From NCBI GenBank assembly GCA_963920705.1, contig OY987233.1, positions 5,942,001 to 6,006,000 on the forward strand: 64,000 nucleotides of DNA, in the 5' to 3' direction. The notes under the pieces were generated by a model. It was given only the letters and a program-made list of their open reading frames with translations, was not told the origin of the DNA and searched no databases. Below, one piece after another: positions 22,197 to 33,439 of this stretch. Position numbers and translations under genes: made by a program. Within the stretch, counting starts at the first letter, position 1. Every line of letters starts with the position of its first letter. The stretch comes from Odiellus spinosus (taxonomy: Eukaryota; Arthropoda; Arachnida; Opiliones; Phalangiidae).

Positions 22197-22619
22197 TGTT
22201 AATTTTATCCTTCCTTGAGTTTTTCTGATATGAACCACCCTGTATTTTGTACTGTCGTCGAATTCGTTGCTCAAAATTGGGTTGTCATATGATGTAATCA
22301 TCTTATGGATGACGCCTTTGTAAATAATGAGTATGTGGATGGGAGATGGGTGTTCTATATCTCTTCGTCTTCATTTTTTAAGTGATGCTGTGATCATTTT
22401 CTCGTGAAAACCAATAGTCGCGCTTTTACAATTAAAAAGCCCACGTGTATTCAAAGTTAGTTTTCGACTACCCTTTCCCAAAGAAGTTGTATCAGCTTTT
22501 CTCATTTTTCTAGTTTATACATTTTTTATTGTCATGGAAAACCTGAAATAGTCGTGGAAAATTTTGTACTGATTCTGAAAAAGCTTCATAGCTCCTCCCA
22601 TAAAATTTTTTAGTCCAAT

Positions 22620-23400
22620 GTGATGCAGATAAAGTTTTTAGTAAAACGTTTTAAGTCCTTCATTAGCAATAAATTCATTGATTAGATGTCATTAATACCA
22701 AAAGTCTATCACTTTATTAAATAAAAATAAACAACCCCCCATAGCTTAATACTATATCAGCAAAGTTCCGGGTAAATGTACCGGCAGATTCTGATTCGAG
22801 ACACTCTAGCGGCAGCAGTCCTTGTAAATAGTGAACGGATGAAGCGCCACCCTTTGGAGAAATTTCGGAAGACAATAGCCAAGCGCGGCCCGCCTAAATT
22901 CCGTCTCTCTCTCCCGACTCAATATCGAGGAAGAATCCAAATCACTCGAGCCAGACAGGGGTGATGACTTTTTTGGCTATTTTTAAGTAATAGGCTATGC
23001 CATAAAACTGAACCTTTGCTGATAGTATTAAGCTACCGGGCGTTGTTTACTTTTAAGGAATAAAGTGATAGGCTTTTGTTAATACTTAATTACTAGCCCC
23101 TTAAGACGAATTCGGGGATGTTCCATAAAGGGCGATGCTGCCAAGTACTCTTTATTGTTCCCACGTTTCCTGAATGACGGGTCCAACGCGCGAGCGAACC
23201 AAAACGGCCATTTGGCTTGTACAGGAACCTTCATTAGCAATAAATTCGGCGATTACATGCCCTTAATACTTAATTACCACTTCTAAGACGACGGTAGGTC
23301 GAACGCGATGCCGTGGTAACAAGATGATCAAGTGCTCTTGCTTCCAAATTTCTTGAACGACCACCCAAAACGGGCCATTTGACTTGTACAGGGTCACTTC
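22620..23400. repeat. Tandem repeat of about 183 bp carrying a C1 insertion
   Basis: cattagcaataaattc recurs near 22662 and 23232, and ttaatacttaattac at 23079 and 23262. gacgggtccaacgcg-type text follows, and aacggccatttggcttgtac (about 23204) and acgggccatttgacttgtac (about 23366) align. The first unit is split by the C1 element at 22699-23078. Confidence 0.65.
22699..23078. mobile_element. C1 element, complete, 7-bp TSD TTAATAC
   Basis: Starts CAAAAGTCTATCACTTTATT and ends aataaagtgataggcttttg. It is flanked by TTAATAC (22692-22698, 23079-23085); the tandem neighbour at 23262 shows the empty site with one TTAATAC. The interior has GC-rich inverted blocks (ctagcggcagcagtc, gcgcggcccgccta). 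Non-coding. Confidence 0.8.
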
Positions 23401-23863
23401 AACAAGAATCGAATGAAGACGCTCGCGAGATGTCTCGATTTATCAAGATTTAAAGTTGACGCGAAATATCGATTACAGAATACATCGCGCTGGCTAGGGA
23501 ACATGGCCAACAGGCAAATAAAAATGGAAGAATATCTGCACCACCCAACGCGTCAGAATCATACACACGTACTTTTGTTGAAAGGAAAATGAACTAGTTT
23601 TCCTATATTTATTTTCTATTTAACTTGAGTTGCAAACTAGAAAGAAATCTGAAAATCACAATAGAAATAAGGCGGTTTTATAGTTAGAATTAAATTACTA
23701 CTAAGGTTGCAACAAATCAACCAAGTACTATTGTCTTCTAAGAGCAATTGCAGGTAGTTTCCAAGGTTCCCACAAAATTAGAAATTAGAAATTCCATGAC
23801 TGACCTTATTATTTCCAAAGAAATTGAATTTTTTTGCGCATTTTCAAGATTTCATGAAGGTGT
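23401..23863. other. No gene seen
   Basis: No supported frame or repeat. Confidence 0.3.
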
Positions 23864-24280
23864 GGTGGATTAGGCCCATTTAAACGATAAGGAATGGATA
23901 AAAATCACTTGTTGTTAGGTTGCATTCTCCCTTAAGTTTTACAAACTAGAAATAAATTTAAAACTTACCCGGAAAATAGGCTTAGCTGGATTCATGGAGA
24001 TCCTGATTTTCTTCACATTGAAGAGTCAGAAACCAATCGAATGTTATTGAAAATCTCATCAAGATCTTGCCTTAATGAAGGGGTCTTTCTCATTGATTGC
24101 TGACTCCTTCAATGAGAAGAAATTCAGAATCTCCATGAATCCAGCTAAGCCTATTCTCCAGGTAAGTTTTAAATTTATTTCTAGTTTAATATACGTTTTT
24201 AAATTTTTTACTTGTGGATTAGGCCTATTTAAGGGAAACTTAAAAAAAATCACTTGTTGTTAGGTTGCATTGTCCCTTTG
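23864..24280. mobile_element. Two abutting F1 remnants
   Basis: 23864-23938 is an F1 right end (ggattaggcccatttaaacg ... gcattctccctt). Directly after it an F1 copy lacking its outer left end runs from ttacaaactagaaataaat to gttgcattgtccctttg (24280). A small open frame on each strand inside is just the palindrome. Confidence 0.7.
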
Positions 24281-24684
24281 AAGTCTAAGCATGCAACGAT
24301 AATGAAAAATCCAATATTAAAATATATATTAACCTTACTGTATTTCTGAATATATTCATAAATGACGTCAAAAAATGTCTTGGAACTTGGCTCGATCTTA
24401 AAATCGATAAATTGCGTCAAAGACGTGACCTGTAGCTATAGATATTTCACATATAACCCTGGCATGATACACTGTTGAAAAATAACTTCTGGGGAAAAGA
24501 AAATCTTTGAAATATTTTAGGGGTACCGTTATTTATTATCCTAACGTCCTGACACCTTACGTTAGAGCTTACTAGCTCTCGTGATGAATAGCGTCATATC
24601 AGGAAGCTTCGGAATCTACTCGGCAGAGTCAGCACCCAATCTTTCATCACACCTGACCAAAAGAGCACCCAATCCCTTTGAAAG
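24281..24684. other. No gene seen
   Basis: AT-rich spacer; nothing recognised. Confidence 0.3.
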
Positions 24685-25250
24685 ATGACCTTATGTTTTT
24701 GATTTAAATAGTTTTAGCTTTTTTTTTAGTGAAAAGCAACCTGATGAATTTGATATAATTTAACATTTGATTTTGAGGATATAGACAGTTTCACCTGTCC
24801 CTAACTAATTCGAAAAGTGTAAAAAAAAATTACATACTAGAAATAAATATGCTTAGCTGGATTCAGGATGAATTTCCTTGAAAGATGATGACCTTATATT
24901 TTTGATTTTAATGGTTTTAGCTTTCTTTTTATTGAAAAGCAACCTGATGAATATGATACAATTTAACATTTGATTTTAAGAATGAAGACAGTGTCACCTG
25001 TCCCTAAGGAATTCGAAATTTTTAATAAAATTACAAACTAGAAATAGGCTTAGCAGGATTCATGATGAATTTATTTGAATGATGACCTTATGTTTTTGAT
25101 TTTAATGATTTTAGCTTTCTTTTTAGTGAAAAGTAACCTGATGAATTTGATGTAATTTTACATTTTATTTTGAGGATATAGACAGTTTCACCTGTCCCTA
25201 AGGAATTCGAAAGTTTAAAAAAAAAATTACAAACTAGAAATAAATAGGCT
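24685..25250. repeat. Tandem array of about 195-bp chimeric units
   Basis: gatgaccttat begins units near 24685, 24887 and 25080. Each unit runs through gtgaaaagcaacctgatgaa, cagtttcacctgtccctaa, then F1-derived ttacaaactagaaataaat..ggcttagc. The F1-derived junction also occurs at 57959-58050. Confidence 0.8.
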
Positions 25251-25553
25251 TAGCAGGATTCAGGATGAATTTCTTCGCATTGAGGTTTCAGCGATCAATA
25301 TATTGTTATTGGAAATCTTATGAAGATCTCGCCTTAACTCTTCACTCCTTTGCTCATTGGTAGCTGACCCTTCAATGCGAAGAAATTCAAGATCTCCATG
25401 AATCCCGATAAGCCTATTTTGATGGTATGTTTTAAATTTATTTCTAGTTTAATTTTTGTTTGTAATTTTTTGTTACTGTTGGATTAGGCCTATTTAAACG
25501 ATAAGCAATCGATAAAAAAATTACTTGTTTGTTAGGTTGCATTCTCCCTTTAA
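25230..25553. mobile_element. F1 element, left end replaced
   Basis: The left arm begins at ttacaaactagaaataaata, after the 195-bp array; the right arm is complete to gcattctccctttaa. Core sub-arms (gaatttcttcgcattgag / caatgcgaagaaattca) are clear. Confidence 0.7.
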
Positions 25554-25897
25554 AAAAAGTTCTTATTTCAAATAACCCAATCTTTATTGATGATCATGTG
25601 AAATACTAACCCTTCCCTATAGCTTTAGTTTTCAATTACAAAATCGATATTGTGAAATTAGGGTTAAGTTTGAAGGACATCTTTCATTTAAAGGGAAAGT
25701 TATTATTTTTAAATTATTTGGATCTAAAAGTTTGGACCAAAAGTTCGGTTTATTACGAGTTAATTTTTGAAGAGAAGAACTGGATTCGTTGAGCCTAAAA
25801 CTGTTTTGAAGATTTTTTTGAAATTATGCAAATTAGCGCTTGAAACAATTTAACTTCCTTGCGCTCGCATTTTCTTCTAGGATGATTTTATTTCTTT
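25554..25897. other. No gene seen
   Basis: AT-rich spacer. Confidence 0.3.
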
Positions 25898-26383
25898 TTA
25901 AAGGGAGTGTGAAGATAAATATTAATTTTTTTTATCGGATCTACTTTATTAAAACAAATTGATTCGGGAAATGTAAATCAATTGTGGGAAATATTTTTCA
26001 AAAGATGCAGATTTTGGTTAATTCGATTAAAATAAGAACTTCCGACCAATCAAAAGACTCCCTCGAATCTTTGGCTACTGAAAATATCCTTGACACGCGC
26101 TGTTGTACGCGCGATTGTGTGCAGGTGAAATTAAGAGATTTAAGCTCGATTCAACGAGTGAATGCCTCAGCACGTGTCGCGGAGGTTTTATTAATTTAAA
26201 GGTACAGGGAGTACGTCTTTTGATTTGTTGAAGGTTCTCCTTTTAATTGAATTACCCAAAATCTGAAGGTTCCCGAATTTTTAAACTTGACACTTTCAGG
26301 ATATTTTGCGACGGACACATCTCTTATTATTAGATTATTAGAAGCAGAATCAATAAAAATCACTTCTTTATCTTCACCCTCTA
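25898..26383. mobile_element. F5-like element with TTAAAGGGAGTGTGAAG end
   Basis: The left end is TTAAAGGGAGTGTGAAGATA and the right end the inverse (tttatcttcaccctct). The outer 20-25 bp pair; the interior is unique, with a chance frame 25984-26199. The right TTAA is not preserved. It shares its first 10 bases with F1 and F2. Confidence 0.5.
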
Positions 26384-26463
26384 CGAAGCTAGTAAGGGCA
26401 AGCTTTTTTCCAATTTAAACATGCAAGCAAGGGGTCAAATTGTAAATATTGGTTAATTGATAG

Positions 26464-27327
26464 TTTAAAGGGAAAGGCAACCCAACTTTAAAAGTACTTC
26501 CATTGGAAAGAGCATGCTTAAAAACCTACAAATCAAAACACATTATAGTGATTTAAGTCTTGGTTAATTTATAAATATCATTTTAAAACCGAAATTGACG
26601 TTCCTAGAAGAACGCCATATTTGCTTCCCGGCATTTCGAGTTTTAAAAATAAGGATCCGCTTCAATGATTGGCCTTTAAGTCACCCAATAAAGATTCGCG
26701 AAACGAAGGCCATTCGAGTCGGCTGCAGTCGGATCGTCTGTTCGTAACTTCGTAAGAAGATCCGTAATTTTGTGATTTCTAACTTTCTACGAAAACATGC
26801 CTAATTGCGTAATTAATGAATGCAGTTTAGTTCTTACCTTCTAATTCTTCAAATCAACTTAAGACTCGGTTAATACCTAGTACTGACTGCTACTAGCTCA
26901 GCTGGCCGACCGACCTTCGGGTTAGTGTTCGCGCGCGGGATCCTTCGGAAGTAGCCTATGTTTCGGCCCGGCATATCTTATTTGACTCTAAAGAAATTGA
27001 GCGCGCTTATACCCACATCTATTTTCAGCTAGAATCAAGTGACTTTAGGTGAGAAATAAACCAATCGGCGAAGCCGATCCTCAGCAGGCATCGAAAGGGT
27101 ATGAAAAAACTAAAATGGCGTTCACTAGAGATCAATTTTTGCTTATAATAAACGTAAATATCTTAATATCTACTAACTATTAAATTTTTTGCGATATGAT
27201 ATTAGTCGTTTTAATATACGCTCTATAATTTAAGACACACTTTTTTTTATCCCGGTCTGTACCTTTAAAGAAGAATATAATTTCAGGCCAAATACAAATA
27301 ACTTCCATTTCTGAATAGTTATACTAT
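26464..27327. other. Mixed spacer with TTAAAGGGAAAGGCAACC end and GC-richer core
   Basis: It starts with another TTAAAGGGA end, but no matching inverted end was found. 26640-27050 is GC-richer and contains the tRNA-like stretch listed separately. No gene supported. Confidence 0.3.
26888..26955 (+). repeat. tRNA-like / SINE head
   Basis: A perfect box A (TAGCTCAGCTGG) is followed 25 bases later by gttcgcgcgcgggatcc, a B-box-like stretch. gctact at the start can pair with agtagc at the end. The arms do not make a normal cloverleaf, so this is a SINE head or tRNA relic, not a tRNA gene. Confidence 0.35.
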
Positions 27328-28391
27328 TTAAAGGGAGAATACAACCTAATAACAAGTGATTTTTAATTCATTTCCTTATCGTTTAAATAGGCCTAATCCA
27401 CTACTAAATTTTTTTACAAACAAATATTAAACTAGAAATTAAAATTAAAACTTACCCGGAAAATAGGCTTAGCTATGTTAATGGAGATTCTGAGTTTCTT
27501 CGCAATGAAGGGGTCAACGACCTTATCGGATGTTATCGAAAGTCTCACGGAGATCTCGCCTTAATGACGGGTCTTTGCTCATTGGTTGCTGACCCTTCAA
27601 TGCGATTAAATTCAGGATCTCCATGAATTCAGCTAATATTCTTTTCAGACGAGGCGTAACTAGCCGGTTTAATCAGATTTAACCGAGGTTTAATCACAAT
27701 TAACCGAGTTTTATTGGACTGACAAGGAGACCGAGGTTTACGTAGCCTTCTCACAAGGAGACTACCAGAGGTGTTTATCGCGGATTTTGTCCAAAGTCTG
27801 CTATAATGTACACCTATATAAGACATGAAAATGCCCAAAAGGAGACGACGCACTACCCATTAGTTTGGCCATGGCAACCGAAAACGTTTTTGGCCATTTC
27901 AATCGAAAAAATCTCCATTGAAAAAAGCGTGGGATTTTTTTGGGTTTCTGTGAAATCTTTTAAAAATTTCAAATTGTTTCAAAATTGTCAAATGGGTAAT
28001 ATGGTTCATATCTAGATAAAATTCATCAAGTTTGGGTAAATTGGGACTTTGTTGGGGTAAAATTGGTACCTTTTTTGGGACAAATAGGGAAAAGAAATTT
28101 CGTTTTTTCGAAGAAGGCGCTTAATGGCCAAAAAAGTTTTCGGTTGCCATGGCCAAACTAATGGGTAGTGCGTCGTCTCCTTTTGAGGATTTTCATATCT
28201 TGTATAAGTCTACATTATAGCAGACTTTGGACATAATCGGCAATAAACACCTCGGGTAGTCTCCTTGTGAGAAGGCTACGTAAACCTCGGTTAAATCTGA
28301 TTAAACCACGGCTAATTACGCCTCGTCTTAAGAGGGTTTAAGCCTATTTTTTGAGTAAACTTATTTTTAGTTTGTTTGTTTGTAAATTTTA
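27328..28391. mobile_element. F1 element split by element H1
   Basis: F1 runs from TTAAAGGGAGAATACAACC at 27328 to 27636 and resumes at 28339 (taagcctatttt..). Its outer right end is lost where another F1-like left end begins at 28391. Confidence 0.7.
27637..28338. mobile_element. Element H1: 702-bp foldback, TAA duplication
   Basis: It lies inside an F1 arm between TAA copies (27634-27636, 28339-28341); the uninterrupted F1 arm reads agctaagcctatttt. The arms pair over more than 200 bp (gacgaggcgtaa...ggtttaatcagatttaaccg; ggccatggcaaccgaaaacg near 27867 and its inverse near 28135). A 3-bp TAA/TTA duplication fits PIF/Harbinger. Non-coding. Confidence 0.7.
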
Positions 28392-28465
28392 GGGGAAAGT
28401 GTAACCTAACAACGAGTAATTTTCTATTGATTCCTTATCATTTAAATAGGCCTAATCCACTAGGT
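28391..28465. mobile_element. F1 left-end fragment
   Basis: ggggaaagtgtaacctaaca ... cgattccttatcatttaaat style left arm up to aataggcctaatccacta; the rest is missing. Confidence 0.6.
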
Positions 28466-28988
28466 TTTCATGTTCATGACGGAATCTTGAAAATGCCCAA
28501 AGATTTTGCATCTCCCATGCTATAGCTTTATGATATCTGAAAAATTTCAATTTCTTTGGAAATAATATGGGAGACTACTACCTTAACATCTGATCCGGTT
28601 ATAAACGAGCCTTATTTCCGAATCAGGCGTCAATTTATATTGCTTTGCTCCAAATACCGGAAGTTGACCTACAGTGAAAAATACTATTCTGTCTCCGTTT
28701 CGTTTTTTTATGCACTTGTACGTGACCACTTGACAGGAACTATTTTCATTTCTTTGAGGGTTATCATTATGTATCCCTCCTCCGTAATGTTTTAAAATAG
28801 GCCAACTACTCTGAGGTAGAAATAAATGGACCTGTAGATTTTTCTACCTTCTCCGGTTGTCCACCTGAAGAGTTAATCACGGAGGTAGTATCAAATGGAG
28901 GGCAGACGTAGCGAAATGGGGCTAAAAAGTTAACTATGTTTCTCCTATAATTGCCACCCAAATATATGTTTTATCTTCAGATAAAACC
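28466..28988. other. No gene seen
   Basis: No supported gene; frame 28556-28795 lacks recognisable features. Confidence 0.3.
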
Positions 28989-29113
28989 AAAAGTCTATCA
29001 CTTTATTCCATAAAAGTAAACATCGTGCCATCAGCGAAGGTCCAGGTCTGTGTACCGGCATATTCTGATTCGAGACTAGCGGCCGCAGTCGCCGTGTAAA
29101 TAGTGAACGGAGT
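28989..29113. mobile_element. C1 left-end fragment
   Basis: accaaaagtctatcacttta through ctagcggccgcagtc..gtgaacggag, then broken by the tandem repeat. Confidence 0.7.
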
Positions 29114-29560
29114 AATCCAAAATTGACCCCTATCTTGAAATGGTCCTAACTTTTCTTTATTATCATCAAGGCATAAGCTGATAGCACCATTAGAAAGAAG
29201 ACATTCCATAGATTAATTTAAAATAATAAAATTGACATGAGCCACTCGTTAAAGATTATTCCGCCACTGATAGAAATCGTCCAAAAATCCAAAAATGACT
29301 CCTATCTTAAAATGGCCGTAACTTTTCTCTACTATCACCAAGGCACAAACCGATTGCACCATTAGAAAGAAGACATTCCCTAGATTAATTTAAAATAATA
29401 AAATTGACATGAGCCACACGTCAAAGATTATTCCGCCACTGATAGAAATCGAGCAAAAATCCAAAAAGGACCCGTATTTAAAATGGTCGTAGCTTTTCTC
29501 TACAATCTCCTAGGCACAAACATTCCCTAGATTAATTTAAAATAATAGAATCTTTCCTGA
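29108..29560. repeat. Tandem repeat of about 179 bp, 2.5 copies
   Basis: Units share aatccaaaa(a)tgac, taacttttct, gcaccattagaaagaagaca, tagattaatttaaaataata and ttattccgccactgatagaa, with starts near 29112, 29289 and 29459. Confidence 0.85.
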
Positions 29561-29574
29561 GTTTCCTCGCCACT

Positions 29575-29855
29575 TCTATAAATCGAGCAATTACGAAATT
29601 TTTAAAATAAAATTTCTCCGTAATATACGTCATTACTGTGATCGCTTCCATATTGTAGAGCATACAGTTGATTCTCGCGCGTTCTTGCACTATTGAGAAG
29701 GTCTCTTTCGGGCGGTATTTTTCGTAAAAGTACTGAATCCATAAAATCAAATACCTTTCGTACGAAAATGATCGTTAGTTACGTTGCAGAAATAAACTAA
29801 ACGTCATATATTGTAAACAAAAAATTGCATATTATTTTTGACATTTTCATTTTTA
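29575..29855. mobile_element. F6 element, right part
   Basis: acgaaatttttaaaataaaa, tacgtcatta, cagttgattctcgcgcgttc and ataaactaaacgtcatatat match the F6 right half. Confidence 0.6.
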
Positions 29856-30236
29856 AGTTTTGAAGGTTTTTATCTTCCCTCTAATCCAATTTTGTCACGT
29901 ATGACTCTCCTATTGAAACATCCTCCGTGATTGGATAAAGGCGCCTGGGAATAAATTTACATGTAAAATATAAACGATTGCATTTTTTAGGGGTATTTTT
30001 CGTTTTACTTTTTTGGGTGTTTTGTTTTTTATTATTTTTTTTTGGAAAGTCCATCTACTTTAAATTTTTAAATTTGTCAAATAAATGTCACGATAAATAT
30101 TGAAATATTTGCATATGAAAATTGACAAAAATACTGTAGCTGACTTTATCACCAAATAATGAGATTATGAACAGAAGCAAGATACCCTGACATTAGTATG
30201 ACATTATCTATCATCAGAAGAAAATAATAGACACGC
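29856..30236. other. No gene seen
   Basis: AT-rich spacer. Confidence 0.3.
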
Positions 30237-30655
30237 TTAAAAAAAGTTTAATAGAAACTTGGAGCTAAAAATGAAACAGTTTTTGAACTAATTTTCGGAA
30301 TCTGCATGTCAAAAAATGTATTCTAGAATTTTTTCAGAATTTTAAGACACGTTTTTGAGGTTTAAATTAATATCTGAAGTTTCAATAAAATTAAATATTA
30401 AATCGGACCAGTCATATTATTTCAGCCTTCAGCAGCGCTTGTAATGTCTTAACATTAAAAGAATAGGCCGGCGTTTGATGCCTTAAGACCTTGGTCATCA
30501 AACGCCGGCATATTCTTTTAATGAAGAGACATTAAAAGCACTGTTGAAGGCTGAAATAATATGATTGGTCCGATTTTATATTTACTTTTATATCAATTTT
30601 ATCAAACTTTAGATATTAATTTAAACACCAAAACGTGTCTAAAATTCTCAAATAC

Positions 30656-31050
30656 CTAAAACCCCCTACTTTTTTTTATGAGGTCCCTAAACCACCATAA
30701 AATCGTGATTTTGGTCCCTAAATGACCATAAAATCGTGATTTTGGTCCCTAAATGACCATAAAATCGTGATTTTGGTCCCTAAATGACCATAAAATCGTG
30801 ATTTTGGTCCCTAAATGACCATAAAATCGTGATTTTGGTCCCTAAATGACCATAAAATCGTGATTTTGGTCCCTAAAAAAAAAAAAAAAAAAAAAAAAAC
30901 TACTTTAAAAGTCATTTTGTGAAAATTTAAAGATCTCATTTCTTCTTAAATTGGTTCCTATTTCCTCCCTATATACAAATTTTGCTTCCTATTTCACCCT
31001 ATTTCCAACCTGAAAAATCCCCCATTTCCCTATTTTGGTGGGAGCCCTAC
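30656..31050. mobile_element. 395-bp insert with 31-bp VNTR, 6-bp duplication AAATAC
   Basis: Flanked by AAATAC at 30650-30655 and 31051-31056; the F3 arm without insertion reads aattctcgaatacgtttt on the complementary arm. It starts ctaaaaccccctac and ends gggagccctac, without TIRs. It contains the VNTR and a poly(A) tract. Confidence 0.6.
30682..30900. repeat. 31-bp VNTR followed by A23
   Basis: Six to seven nearly perfect copies of gaccataaaatcgtgatttt+ggtccctaaat. Each unit contains the imperfect hairpin accataaaatc-gt-gattttggt. The array ends in a poly(A) tract at 30877-30899. Confidence 0.95.
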
Positions 31051-31416
31051 AAATACGTTTAATGGCATGGTGATTCCTCGAATAAATTCAAAAACTATTC
31101 CATTTTTAGCTCCAAGTTTCCCTTTAATTTATAATTTTGTAAATTAATTCCAAAGTTGTAATTCATTTTCATTTCGTAGTTTCTCTCCCAATTTTAATTC
31201 TCTAAAACTATATATCTCCCTAGAAATAATTTTAATTTCCATTCAAAACACACTGTTTTATAAATGGAAAGGAATCCCTTCTGAAATTGAGAGTAAATAA
31301 GGATTCAATTTATATAAAGTGAAATTGCGAAATAGGGTCGGTTGGGATCCAAATCTAAACTGAAACTGTTTGTTCAGGGTTTTCGAGCGATCTCATTATA
31401 TGCGCAGTCACTGTTT

Positions 31417-31831
31417 TTAAAGTGAGGCTGTCACGATGAACTCCAATTGGACATCAAGTAGCATTTTCGGAAAGATCGTTAAAAAACGATTCAAGATATA
31501 TACATTTGTCATAGAACAAAATTACAGCGACAGTAAAAATACATATTTTATAATCGCCATTTTCGAAATAATTAAAATTACAATTCCCCGCAATATACGT
31601 CATCACTATGGTCGCGTGATTTCGCTATTGTATAGAGCTTCCTGCAGTTGATTCTCGCTCATTCTGGCACCAGTGATAAGGTCGCTTTCGCGCGGTCTTT
31701 TTCGTAAAAATACTTAATCAGAACAGTCAACAATCTTTCGTATGAAAATTATTGTTAATTACGTTCCAGAAATAAACTACGTCATATATTGGAAACATAA
31801 TTGGAAACAAATAATGACAACCTCACTTTAA
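31417..31831. mobile_element. F6 element, complete
   Basis: TTAA ends at 31417-31420 and 31828-31831 with TTAAAGTGAGGCTGTCAC and the inverse acaacctcactttaa. The interior holds taatcgccattttcgaaata, tacgtcatcac and gcgcggtctttttcgtaaaa. A 71-codon frame inside is not conserved in other copies and is not a gene. Confidence 0.75.
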
Positions 31832-32021
31832 ACAATTCTCCATAGCCGATACCAAAATCAGATTTTATTCGTAAATTAAACTGAACCATTTCATTCGATG
31901 CGGTTTAACTTATGCAAATATAATGGTTTAAGGGGACTTGAAAATAGGCTCTCTTTGTGATATCTAAGAATTGAGTTGTATTTGATTTTAATTAGGTAAA
32001 GAAATCTTTAAATATAACGAA

Positions 32022-32927
32022 TATTAGCTCCGGTCACACTAGCATTTCTTAATCGATTGAAACGTTAAAATCAAACCGATATTCAAGTCGCCAGGAATCG
32101 TTTTAAGCGTCAACCGTTCACGCATTATCTTTATAAATCGATTTATTGTAGCTTCATCTATCGGTTGTTGAAACCGAATCGGGACGGAACTGGTTCCCGA
32201 AGCAGTTTCGAGAAATCGAATCTAATCGATTAGAGAAAACTCTTGCGAACCATTGTGAAACGGTTTAAATCGATTCCAAGGGCTAAAGTCAGATGACTGA
32301 TCAATTGTAGAAGGTTAAAGTAATGCTTCCAAAAAACGTATTCGAGTAGTAATGGACCGTTTAACTGCGTTCATACTAGGCTTTGGAATCGATTTAAACC
32401 GTTTCAAAACGTTTCGCTTGAGTCGTGGGAACGGGAAATCGTCTTTTCTCAAATCGATTTGATTCGATTTCTCGAAACTGCTTCAGGAACCAGTTTCATA
32501 CCGATTCGGTTTCAACAACCGATAAATGAAGCTACGATAAATCGATTTATAATGATAATGCATGAACATCTGATACTTAAAACACTAACATTTCTTAATC
32601 GATTTGAAACGGTAAAATCAAAGCGAGATTCAAATCGCCAGGAATCCTTTTAAGCGTCAACTGTTCACGCGTTATCTTTATAAATCAATTTATTTGTAGC
32701 TTCATCTATCGGTTGTTGAAACCGAATCGGTATGAAACTGGTTCCCGAAGCAGTTTCGAGAAATCGAATCAAATCGATTCGAGAAAATACGGTTTCCGTT
32801 CACACGACTCTTGCGAAACGTTTTGAAACGGTTTAAATCGATTCTAAGGCCTAGTATGAAGGCATCTTTTGATTTTACTGCTTCAAATCGATTAAGAAAT
32901 TGCAGTGTGACCGTAGCTATTAAAAAC
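32022..32927. mobile_element. Cluster of three A1 elements, alternating orientation
   Basis: Copies at about 32022-32290 (+), 32366-32575 (inverted, partial) and 32585-32927 (+). Each has ttcttaatcgatttgaaacg near one end and ggtttaaatcgattccaagg at the other, with acctatcggttgttgaaacc-like and gaaactggttcccgaagcag inside. Short frames in both strands are shadows of these repeats. Confidence 0.75.
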
Positions 32928-33439
32928 TTTTGCAACAGACTAGTCAAATTTTTCATGGTGGCAAGTATAATAAACCCGGAACTGTATATAATTCTACCTC
33001 CAGTTGGTAGCACTGGCAATATTATAGTCTCCTAACTTATAGTTTAAAATAGTAGAGATAATGGGTGACCTTATTTCGTACGGGTTGTCAATTTGAAGTA
33101 AAATGTTCAATATATTTTATAGCATGGGTGGAGGCCAATAGCGTTTCTGATAAAACTGTATATATATCTATAGGAAATTGGGTGCCTTCTCCGCGAAATT
33201 GATTAAATATAAATCTTGTTGGTGTGGGGAGCTGACGTCTAGTAACTTTAAACGGAGATCTAGCAACCAGGTCTGACGTCTAAAACGCTACCCTTTCGAG
33301 CTAGTTCACCCTTCAAACTATAATCTAAGAGCCAACCATTGTTTGCCACGTGTATCAAGGACGCAACCCATCTTATATAATATTAAACCTAAATCCACGG
33401 AGGTAATATCATAAGGAAAACCAAATGTTAGAGAAAAGT
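32928..33439. other. No gene seen
   Basis: No supported gene or repeat. Confidence 0.3.

Larger units (their letters stand above)
30237..31127. mobile_element. F3 foldback element with internal insertion
   Basis: The left arm (gaaacttggagctaaaaatg ... gacacgttttt) is inverted in the right arm (aaacgtgtctaaaattctc ... ttttagctccaagtttccct). The centre is a hairpin ending with gcttgtaatgtcttaacatt and ggccggcgtttgatgcc. The right end is TTAA at 31124-31127. The right arm is interrupted by a 395-bp insert at 30656-31050. Confidence 0.75.

Noticed and set aside
27629-28015. Frames of 69-74 codons on both strands
   Set aside because: They are inside the H1 foldback arms.
32702-33035. Frames of 74-105 codons on both strands
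   Set aside because: They lie in A1 inverted-repeat sequence; such frames recur wherever A1 occurs.
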